Shown: one piece after another, positions 1 to 6,070 of the stretch
How the letters are laid out: each line of letters begins with the position of its first letter
Numbering within the stretch: position 1 is the stretch's first letter
Notes under the pieces: model-generated
Told to the model about the DNA's origin: nothing
Seen by the model: the letters and a program-made list of their open reading frames with translations, nothing else
The model's database searches: none
Source: Desulfobacterales bacterium
GTDB taxonomy: Bacteria > Desulfobacterota > Desulfobacteria > Desulfobacterales > UBA5852
NCBI GenBank assembly: GCA_030066455.1
Contig: JASJBQ010000075.1
Coordinates: 1 to 14,302 of the forward strand
Reading direction: 5' to 3'
DNA: 14,302 nt
Position numbers and translations under genes: made by a program

Positions 1-717
1 GGGGCCAAGTACGGGATCCAGGTGAACACGATTGCGCCGCTGGCGGCCTCGCGGCTGACCGCGGACGTGATGCCCCCGGATCTCTTCGGGAAGATGAAAC
101 CCGAATTCGTCGTGCCCCTGGTGGTCTTTCTCTGCAGCGCGGAATGCACGGCCAGCGGCCAGGTGTTCAACGCCGGCATGGGCTACTTCAATCGCGCCGG
201 CGTGCTGACCGGCCGGGGCGTTCAGCTGGGAGAGGGGGACCGGCCGCCGGATCTGGAGGCGATCCAGGCCAACTGGGACCGAATCAACGACCTGGAGGGG
301 GGCGCCGAAATTGCGGATGCCTTTGCGGCCCTGATGGATCTGGTGGCCCCGCCGGCCGATGCCGGGGCGGAAGCGCTGGTCGCGGTCGAGGGGTCGGAGG
401 TGGCCGCCGTTTTCGCGGCCATGCCGGACGCCTTCAACCCCGAGGCGGCCGCGGGCGTCGAGGCGGTCTTCCAGTATGCGATCAGCGGGCCCGGCGGCGG
501 GGATTGGCAGGTGGCGGTGAGCGCGGGCACCTGCATGGTCAAACCCGGGCGGGCGGACAGTCCCACCTGCACCCTGATCATGGCTGCCCCCGATTTCCTG
601 GAGATGATCGCCGGCCGGCTCGATCCCATGCAGGCCTTTACCACGGGCAAACTCAAGATCGAGGGCGATGTGATGAAATCACAGTTGATCGGCAAACTTT
701 TTCGTCTCCAGCCTTAA
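1..717 (+). CDS. SDR-SCP2 fusion, 3-hydroxyacyl-CoA dehydrogenase (MFE-2/HSD17B4-like), 5' truncated
   Basis: The reading frame is open from base 1, so the N-terminal Rossmann part, including the Gly-rich and YxxxK motifs, lies outside the window. What remains starts with KYGIQVNTIAP, followed by ASRLT and an LCS..CTASGQVF segment. This is the C-terminal third of the SDR domain of peroxisomal multifunctional enzyme 2 (17-beta-HSD type 4). From about residue 100 of the visible part to the end there is an SCP2-like lipid-binding domain (VFQYAISGPGGGDWQV, then TCTLIMAAPDFLEMIAG and GKLKIEGD). In eukaryotic MFE-2 a hydratase-2 domain sits between these two; here SDR runs almost directly into SCP2. 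The likely role is NAD-dependent oxidation of a 3-hydroxyacyl-CoA, with SCP2 holding the hydrophobic acyl chain. The thiolase downstream fits the next step. Substrate is unknown. Confidence 0.85.
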   Translation, partial: GAKYGIQVNTIAPLAASRLTADVMPPDLFGKMKPEFVVPLVVFLCSAECTASGQVFNAGMGYFNRAGVLTGRGVQLGEGDRPPDLEAIQANWDRINDLEGGAEIADAFAALMDLVAPPADAGAEALVAVEGSEVAAVFAAMPDAFNPEAAAGVEAVFQYAISGPGGGDWQVAVSAGTCMVKPGRADSPTCTLIMAAPDFLEMIAGRLDPMQAFTTGKLKIEGDVMKSQLIGKLFRLQP

Positions 718-767
718 AAGGCATCTTTTGGCCCCGGCCGGCGTTCTCGCGCTTTCGTAATCCTCGA

Positions 768-812
768 CGTAGCATAAGCTACGCGTCGCTTACGCGACGA
801 CGGCTGCGCCGT
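768..812. repeat. Three abutting perfect hairpins (REP-like intergenic unit)
   Basis: Three inverted repeats follow one another with no spacer: CGTAGC-ATAA-GCTACG (768-783), CGTCGC-TTAC-GCGACG (784-799) and ACGGC-TGC-GCCGT (800-812). They lie in the gap between the SDR-SCP2 gene and the thiolase. No T-tract follows, so a simple intrinsic terminator is unlikely. The layout resembles REP/BIME-type palindromic units or a degenerate MITE. The stems are read directly; the class is inferred. Confidence 0.5.
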
Positions 813-872
813 TGGTATAAAAAGCACGGCGGTTTGTTGAACACCGATCGACGATAGACATTCGATGGGAAA

Positions 873-890
873 TCCCGCCGTGAGGCGGGA
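873..890 (+). other. Hairpin with GNRA tetraloop upstream of the thiolase
   Basis: TCCCGCC-GTGA-GGCGGGA is a perfect 7-bp stem closed by a GTGA (GNRA-type) loop, 65 bases before the thiolase start codon. It could be a 5'-UTR structure or a processing/stability element between the SDR-SCP2 and thiolase genes. No T-run follows. Confidence 0.4.
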
Positions 891-955
891 GCCTGAACCA
901 AAATCTACCCTTTAAGGATGGACACGCGTTACCATCGGTTGACCGGAGGAAGAAC

Positions 956-2167
956 ATGGCGACGGGCATCAAAGACAAAGTGGCGGTGATCGGCATGGGC
1001 TGCACCCGGTTCGGGGAGCGCTGGGACGTGGGCGCCGAAGAGCTCATGGTGGAAGCCTTTGAGGAGTGCCTTGCCGATGCCGGCATCGACAAGCAGGACA
1101 TCGGGGCGGCCTGGCTGGGTACCTGCTTCGAAGAGATCAGCGTGGGCAAGAGCGCGCTGCCGCTGGCCATCAGCCTGCGCCTGCCCTTCATTCCCGTGAC
1201 CCGGGTGGAGAACTTCTGCGCCACCGGCACCGAGGCCTTTCGCGGGGCAGTCTACGCCGTGGCCTCCGGGGCCTACGATTTCTGCCTGGCCATGGGGGTC
1301 GAGAAGCTCAAGGACACGGGCTACGGCGGGCTGCCGAGCTTCACGGGCTCCAATGCCGGCAGCCTCAACTGGCAGTGGTTCCCCAACATGACCGCGCCGG
1401 GCTGCTTTGCCCAGCTGGCTTCGGCCTACGCCGCCAAGTACGGGATTGCGGACCAGGATCTCAAACGGGCCATGGCCCACGTCTCCGCCAAGAGCCACGC
1501 CAACGGCGTCCTGAACCCCAAGGCCCACCTGCGCAAGGCCGTCACCGCCGAGCAGGTCATGGCCGCCCCCATCATCGCCCACCCGCTGGGGCTGTTTGAC
1601 TGCTGCGGGGTGAGCGACGGGGCCGCCTGCGCCATCGTGACCACGCCGGAAAAGGCACGGGCGTTGGGCAAAGAAGACTTCGTGACCGTCAAAGCGCTTG
1701 AGCTGGCGCTGAGCAACGGCTCCGAGATGGGCTACGACGATTGGGACGGGGAACACTTCGTCACCACCCGCAAGGCCAGTGCCCGGGCCTACCGGGAAGC
1801 CGGCATTGCCCGCCCGCGGGATGAAGTCAGCATGATGGAGGTTCACGACTGCTTCTCGATCACCGAGCTGGTGACCATGGAAGACCTCCACATCTCCGCG
1901 CCCGGCCGGGCGGTTCATGACATCATGGACGGGTTTTTCGACCGCGACGGCCAGGTGCCCTGCCAGGTGGACGGCGGCCTCAAGTGCTTCGGCCACCCCA
2001 TCGGCGCCTCGGGCCTGCGCATGCTCTACGAGATCTACCTCCAGTTTCACGGCCGGGCCGGCGAGCGGCAGCTGGACAACCCCCGTTTCGGACTGACCCA
2101 CAACCTGGGCGGCTTTCCGCAGATGAACATCTGCTCGATCGCCATCCTCGGGCGCCACGGTGATTGA
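956..2167 (+). CDS. SCP-x/acetyl-CoA acetyltransferase-type thiolase
   Basis: A 403-residue protein of the SCP-x-like thiolase family, normal in length for the group. It would cleave a 3-oxoacyl-CoA with CoA, releasing acetyl- or propionyl-CoA. Visible active-site elements are the nucleophile region VENFCATGTEA (Cys88), the EVHDCFS block (His297, Cys299) and GGLKCFGHPIGASG near the C-terminus (Cys344, His347). The ATG at 956 is preceded by GGAGG (946-950) at good spacing. It follows the SDR-SCP2 gene by a gap with several hairpins. A 43-base gap separates it from the next ORF, consistent with one transcript. SCP-x-like thiolases often act on branched, steroid side-chain or aryl-acyl substrates and some need a small DUF35 partner; no DUF35 protein is visible here. 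Family assignment is firm, substrate is open. Confidence 0.88.
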   Translation: MATGIKDKVAVIGMGCTRFGERWDVGAEELMVEAFEECLADAGIDKQDIGAAWLGTCFEEISVGKSALPLAISLRLPFIPVTRVENFCATGTEAFRGAVYAVASGAYDFCLAMGVEKLKDTGYGGLPSFTGSNAGSLNWQWFPNMTAPGCFAQLASAYAAKYGIADQDLKRAMAHVSAKSHANGVLNPKAHLRKAVTAEQVMAAPIIAHPLGLFDCCGVSDGAACAIVTTPEKARALGKEDFVTVKALELALSNGSEMGYDDWDGEHFVTTRKASARAYREAGIARPRDEVSMMEVHDCFSITELVTMEDLHISAPGRAVHDIMDGFFDRDGQVPCQVDGGLKCFGHPIGASGLRMLYEIYLQFHGRAGERQLDNPRFGLTHNLGGFPQMNICSIAILGRHGD

Positions 2168-2209
2168 TTGTCCGGGCCCCTACGGTAACCGCCTTCCCGG
2201 AACGCGCCG

Positions 2210-2575
2210 ATGCTGACCATCACGCTCATACCGGAGTCCGCCGCCGCGGACGTTTTCGCCGTCAAATGCTGCGGCGGGGCGCTGCCCGACCAGAACCTGG
2301 AAATCCAGATCGAAAACCGGGGCGCGGCGGCGGTGGCCGTCGCCAATCGGGTCGTGCTGGAAAACGCCAGTGAAACGCGTATCATCGACGCGGTCTGTCC
2401 GATCGGCGGCCGGGAGCTGCCGCCGGGCGATATCGCCTCGCTCTACACCGCGCTGGCACCGGAGGTCCTGGCCGGCTACCGGCATATCGTCCTTTTCGAC
2501 CGGGGAGGCCGACCGTTGCGGTTCCCGGTGCGACCCGGCATCAAGACCGGGCCCGTGGCGACCCGGAGCAAGTGA
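2210..2575 (+). CDS. Conserved-looking hypothetical protein, 121 residues
   Basis: This reading frame fits between the thiolase and the acyl-CoA dehydrogenase with short gaps (43 and 9 bases) on the same strand. The ATG at 2210 is the first start after an in-frame stop at 2186-2188; the ribosome binding site is weak. No family was recognised. The sequence alternates short hydrophobic beta-like stretches (LTITLIP, VAVANRVVLENA, YRHIVLFDRGGRPLRFPV), suggesting a small all-beta fold, with Cys residues near positions 20-21 (KCCGG) and in DAVCPIGG. It lacks a signal peptide, membrane segment or zinc-ribbon spacing, so it is not an evident DUF35 thiolase partner. It may be an accessory protein of the CoA-ester pathway, judged by position only. 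Confidence 0.6.
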   Translation: MLTITLIPESAAADVFAVKCCGGALPDQNLEIQIENRGAAAVAVANRVVLENASETRIIDAVCPIGGRELPPGDIASLYTALAPEVLAGYRHIVLFDRGGRPLRFPVRPGIKTGPVATRSK

Positions 2576-2584
2576 GACGCCCCT

Positions 2585-3727
2585 ATGGATATCCTGAATT
2601 ACAGCGACGCCCACCACGCCTTCCGTGAACGCCTGCGGACCTTCCTGGCGGCGGAGATCACCCCCTTTGCCGCGCAGTGGGAAGCCGAGCGCATCGTGCC
2701 GCGGGAGATCTGGCGCAAGATGGGACAGGCCGGTTTCCTGTGCATGGACCTGCCGCCCGCATACGGCGGCATCGGGGGGGATTTCCTCTACAGCTTCATC
2801 CTCACCGAGGAGATGTCGCGCACCGGCATCACCGGTGTGGCCGCCGCCCTGCACAGCGACATCGTGGTGCCGTACATCGCCGCTTACGGCAGCGAAGCCC
2901 AGAAGGCGCGCTACCTGCCGGGCTGCGCCGCGGGGGAGATCGTCACCGCCGTGGCCATGACCGAGCCGGATGCGGGCTCCGATCTGGCCGGGATGCGCAC
3001 CCTGGCCGAAGCAGACGGCGATGCGATCGTGCTGAACGGTGCCAAGACCTTCATCTCCAACGGACTCCTCGCCGATCTCGTCATCGTGGCGGCCCGCGAG
3101 GCCGAGATCGACGACCCCTACCAGGGGATATCGCTCTACATCGTCGAGGACGGCACCCCCGGTTTCAAACGCGGGCGGCACCTCGCCAAGATGGGCTGGC
3201 ACAGCCAGGACACGGCCGAGCTTTTTTTCACCAACTGCCGCATTCCCCGGGACAACCGGCTGGGCGTCAGGGGCCACGGATTCATCATGCTCATGGAGAA
3301 GCTCCAACAGGAGCGCATCGTGGCGGCCATGGGGGCGCAGGTCGCCGCCGAGCGCATCCTGGAGTGGACCGTTGCCTTCTGCGCCGGGCACAAGGAGAGC
3401 GGCAAACCGCTGAGCAAGCACCAGGCCGTGCAGTTCGCCATCGTGGAGATGAGTACCGAGGCCCGCCTGGGGCGCACGTTTATCGAAAAGCTCGTGGCCG
3501 ATCACATGGAGGGCCGCGAGGTGATCGTGGACACGGCCATGGCCAAGTACTGGACCACCGAGATGGTCAAGCGCCTGGCCGACCGGTGCCTCGATCTGCT
3601 GGGCCCCTACGGCATGGTCGATGCCCACCCGATTGCGCGGGCCTTCCGCGACGTGCGCGTGATGTCGATTTTTGCCGGGACGAACGAGATTATGAAGACG
3701 ATCGCTGCCAAATTCATGCAGTTATAG
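2585..3727 (+). CDS. Acyl-CoA dehydrogenase, LCAD-type
   Basis: A 380-residue FAD-dependent acyl-CoA dehydrogenase of normal length. It would introduce the 2,3-double bond into an acyl-CoA and pass electrons to ETF. The N-terminal helical part is residues 5-120. The flavin/substrate beta domain has AMTEPDAGSDLAG (124-136) and NGAKTFISNG (151-160). The C-terminal helical part ends with IFAGTNEIMKTIA. The usual medium-chain catalytic Glu (the E of YEGT) is Ala here, but KLQQERI carries Glu243 at the position used as base in long-chain and isovaleryl-CoA dehydrogenases, so the enzyme should be active. The start at 2585 lies 9 bases after the stop of the 121-residue ORF. The stop is 2 bases before a MITE-like repeat. 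Substrate is not determinable from sequence. Confidence 0.9.
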   Translation: MDILNYSDAHHAFRERLRTFLAAEITPFAAQWEAERIVPREIWRKMGQAGFLCMDLPPAYGGIGGDFLYSFILTEEMSRTGITGVAAALHSDIVVPYIAAYGSEAQKARYLPGCAAGEIVTAVAMTEPDAGSDLAGMRTLAEADGDAIVLNGAKTFISNGLLADLVIVAAREAEIDDPYQGISLYIVEDGTPGFKRGRHLAKMGWHSQDTAELFFTNCRIPRDNRLGVRGHGFIMLMEKLQQERIVAAMGAQVAAERILEWTVAFCAGHKESGKPLSKHQAVQFAIVEMSTEARLGRTFIEKLVADHMEGREVIVDTAMAKYWTTEMVKRLADRCLDLLGPYGMVDAHPIARAFRDVRVMSIFAGTNEIMKTIAAKFMQL

Positions 3728-3729
3728 AG

Positions 3730-3851
3730 GACGGTTCCGTAAAAAGCCCGATAGCGGCGTTACACGAAACCTTCGTCATTGTGGCGTACGCAAGTGCGCC
3801 GCATTCCTCGGCCTTCGCAAGCCTTGCTCTCGAACGATTTACGAAACCGTC
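3730..3851. repeat. MITE-like palindromic element with 14-bp terminal inverted repeats
   Basis: The left end GACGGTTCCGTAAA (3730-3743) is matched by TTTACGAAACCGTC (3838-3851), an inverted repeat with one mismatch bounding 122 bp. Inside are a strong hairpin (3781-3802: 9-bp stem with two G-T pairs and a GCAA loop) and the dyad GCAAG-C-CTTGC (3817-3827). No gene of its own is present. Ends of the form GACGGTTTCGTAAA are, from memory, common in multicopy intergenic elements of Desulfobacteraceae. It begins 2 bases after the acyl-CoA dehydrogenase stop. Confidence 0.6.
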
Positions 3852-3989
3852 TGGATCGAATTTGGCTTGGGATCAACCCACTGCGCTCAGACAGTCCGCG
3901 CGCTTTCTCCGTCCGCCGCACCGGTGCTCGGCGCGGGACAAAGGGGTTTAAAACCGAAGTAAAACCGTAACCATCGATTGGAGAATACC

Positions 3990-5843
3990 ATGGCTCAGCC
4001 GATCGCCGACCGGCGGGATGTCGATTTCGTGCTCTACGAGCAGTTCGACGCCGCGGCGCTTTGCCGCTATGCGCGCTACCGCGATTTCGACCGGCGCACG
4101 TTTGATCTCATTGTGGACGAGGCCCGCAACCTGGCCGTCAAGGAAATCCTGCCCACCCTGGCGGCGGGCGACCGCGAGGGTCTGACCCTCGTCAACGGCC
4201 AGGTCAAGGTACCGGCCTGCTTTCACCGGGCGTATAAACGCTTCTGCCAGGGGGAATGGACCGCCATGACGGCCGATCCCGAGGTGGGGGGGCAGGGTTT
4301 GCCCTATCTGGTGGCCCAGGCCGTGGCCGACTACCAGCTGGGGGCCAACTATGCCTTCACGCTGTTCGGCTGGAGCGGATTCGGCGCCGGCGAGATGATC
4401 GAGATCTTCGGCACCGAGACGCAGAAGCGCCTGTTCCTGGGGAAGATGTATGCGGGGCAGTGGGGCGGCACCATGGTGCTCACCGAGTCCCAGGCCGGAT
4501 CGGACGTGGGGGCGCTGACCACCACGGCCCGCCGGCTTGACGACGGCACCTACGCCATCACCGGCAACAAGATTTTCATCACCGGCGGGGAACACGACCT
4601 GACCGCAAACATCATCCATCCGGTCCTGGCCCGCATCGAGGGGGCGCCCGCCGGGACCAAAGGCATCTCCCTCTTCATCGTGCCCAAGATCTGGGTCGAA
4701 CCGGACGGTTCCCTGGGCGAACCCAACGACGTGGTCTGCACCGGCATCGAGGAGAAGATGGGGATTCACGCCAGCCCCACCTGCAGCCTGGCCTTCGGCA
4801 GCCGCGGACGCTGCCGCGGCCTGCTCCTGGGCGAGGCCGGCAAGGGCATGAAGGTCATGTTCCACATGATGAACTCCGCCCGCCTCCTGGTGGGGGCGAT
4901 CGGGTTCACCAGTGCCTCGATGGCCTACCAGCACGCCCTGGGCTACGCCCGCGAGCGATTTCAGGGGCGCGACCTGGCGCAAACCTTCGAGCCCGAGGCG
5001 CCCCAGGTGGCCATCATTCGCCATCCGGACGTCCGCCGCATGCTCATGTGGATGAAGGCCCACGTGGCCGGGATGCGCAGCTTCGTCTACTATGGCGCGC
5101 GTCTCGTGGACCGCATCAAGGGCGACGCGGACGCGGCCGAGCGGGAGCGCTGCCAGGGGCTTCTGGACCTCCTGACCCCGGTGATCAAGGCCTACTGCTC
5201 GGACCGGGGCTTCGAGGTCTGCTCCCAAGCCGTTCAGATTTACGGGGGCTACGGCTACACCCGCGAATACCCGGTCGAGCAGCTCATGCGCGACGTGCGT
5301 ATCGCCGCGATCTACGAAGGCACCAACGGGATCCAGGCCCTGGACCTGCTGGGCCGCAAGATGGGCCTCAAAAAGGGTCAGGTGTTTTTGAGCTTCATGG
5401 AAGAGATCAACCGGATCGTCGCGCAGGCCCGTGAGATCGAAGGGCTCGAAGACCTGGCCGCGCGGGTCGCCGAAGCCGTCGACAGTCTAGGGGCCACCGC
5501 CCTCGAACTGGGTCAGGCCGCCATGAGCGAGCGCTACCGGGCGGCCTTTGCCCAGGCCACGCCGTTTCTGGAGGTCATGGGCGACGTGGTCATGGCCTGG
5601 ATGCTCCTCTGGCGGGCGGTGGCGGCCCAGCCGGGAATCGATCAGCACCTGGGTGGACTGGAAGGCGAGGTTCGCGCGCAGCAATGTGCGGACAGCCGCC
5701 AGGCCGCCTTTTACGACGGTCAGGTTCACACCGCCCGCTATTTCATCAACGCCATCCTGCCGGTGACCCTGGGAAAAATGGCGGCCATCCGGCGCCTCGA
5801 AGACGCGGCGGTCGCCATGCCGGAAACCGGCTTCGGGAGTTGA
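3990..5843 (+). CDS. Large acyl-CoA dehydrogenase, DmdC-type
   Basis: A 617-residue acyl-CoA dehydrogenase of the long type that includes 3-methylmercaptopropionyl-CoA dehydrogenase DmdC. It has an extra N-terminal segment (about 1-40), the N-terminal helical domain, the flavin-binding TESQAGSD motif (165-172) with NKIFITGGEHD (193-203), and the C-terminal helical domain with QIYGGYGYTREYPVEQLMRD (416-435). Beyond about residue 470 there is the additional acetyl-CoA-dehydrogenase-like C-terminal domain typical of this class. The catalytic Glu is Glu443 in IYEGTNGIQ. The ATG at 3990 has GGAG six bases upstream and is preferred to the in-frame upstream TTG at 3978. It is separated from the LCAD-type gene by 262 bp holding a MITE-like element, so it may be transcribed separately. 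Although the family includes DmdC, the substrate cannot be inferred; many relatives act on medium-chain, branched or aryl acyl-CoAs. Confidence 0.88.
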   Translation: MAQPIADRRDVDFVLYEQFDAAALCRYARYRDFDRRTFDLIVDEARNLAVKEILPTLAAGDREGLTLVNGQVKVPACFHRAYKRFCQGEWTAMTADPEVGGQGLPYLVAQAVADYQLGANYAFTLFGWSGFGAGEMIEIFGTETQKRLFLGKMYAGQWGGTMVLTESQAGSDVGALTTTARRLDDGTYAITGNKIFITGGEHDLTANIIHPVLARIEGAPAGTKGISLFIVPKIWVEPDGSLGEPNDVVCTGIEEKMGIHASPTCSLAFGSRGRCRGLLLGEAGKGMKVMFHMMNSARLLVGAIGFTSASMAYQHALGYARERFQGRDLAQTFEPEAPQVAIIRHPDVRRMLMWMKAHVAGMRSFVYYGARLVDRIKGDADAAERERCQGLLDLLTPVIKAYCSDRGFEVCSQAVQIYGGYGYTREYPVEQLMRDVRIAAIYEGTNGIQALDLLGRKMGLKKGQVFLSFMEEINRIVAQAREIEGLEDLAARVAEAVDSLGATALELGQAAMSERYRAAFAQATPFLEVMGDVVMAWMLLWRAVAAQPGIDQHLGGLEGEVRAQQCADSRQAAFYDGQVHTARYFINAILPVTLGKMAAIRRLEDAAVAMPETGFGS

Positions 5844-5918
5844 GTCCCCACCCCCGAAGCGTTCACGACCAGCCACACCGTCCGCCGCCGCCCCGCGGTC
5901 CTTTATCCTGAGACCGGC

Positions 5919-5942
5919 GCCCGCCGCTGTGCCGTGGCGGGC
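5919..5942. other. GC-rich inverted repeat after the DmdC-type gene
   Basis: GCCCGCC (5919-5925) and GGCGGGC (5936-5942) form a perfect 7-bp stem with a 10-base loop, 75 bases after the stop of the large acyl-CoA dehydrogenase. There is no following T-run, so intrinsic termination is not supported. It may help end the catabolic transcript or be chance in GC-rich DNA. Confidence 0.25.
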
Positions 5943-6001
5943 CGTCCTGCAGGCGCACTCAAGTCATTCCCACAACCAGCCGATAAAATTAAGGAAACGT
6001 T

Positions 6002-6070
6002 ATGCATCCGGGCTTCGCTGGAATGCATACGGCAATCGACGTCATGGAAACGACATGTCTTTCTTGCTGA
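6002..6070 (+). CDS. Possible 22-residue leader peptide overlapping the GGDEF gene
   Basis: AAGGA (5991-5995) sits six bases before an ATG at 6002 that opens a 22-codon frame ending at TGA 6068-6070. The frame overlaps the ATG at 6055 of the sensor gene, in another frame. The ribosome binding site is better than that of the sensor gene itself. The inverted repeat TATGCAT/ATGCATA (6001-6007, 6023-6029) would fold the leader start codon into a stem. This would suit translational coupling or a leader switch, but the peptide (ending TCLSC) matches nothing recognised and the ORF may be fortuitous. Confidence 0.25.
   Translation: MHPGFAGMHTAIDVMETTCLSC

Noticed and set aside
816..821. TATAAA as a -10 box ahead of the thiolase
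   Set aside because: No -35-like hexamer at 16-18 bases upstream; that space is taken by the hairpin array.
929..2158. 409-codon minus-strand open frame opposite the thiolase, and similar long antisense frames at 2180-3628, 3948-5228 and 6073-7635
   Set aside because: They are mirror frames of GC-rich coding genes, have no family resemblance, and use His/Gly/Arg-rich translations typical of antisense shadows.
5935..5951. Sigma-54-like TGGC...TGCA upstream of the GGDEF gene
   Set aside because: The GG and GC are 13 rather than 12 bases apart, and RpoN promoters do not tolerate that change well.
5984..5989. TAAAAT as a -10 box for the GGDEF gene
   Set aside because: The -35 position is poor and the resulting start near 5996 would fall after the leader ribosome binding site; kept only as an uncertainty for the leader ORF.
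5929..6054. N-terminal extension of the GGDEF protein from GTG 5929
   Set aside because: No ribosome binding site, unlike-protein composition, and it would bury the natural membrane-helix N-terminus that begins at 6055.
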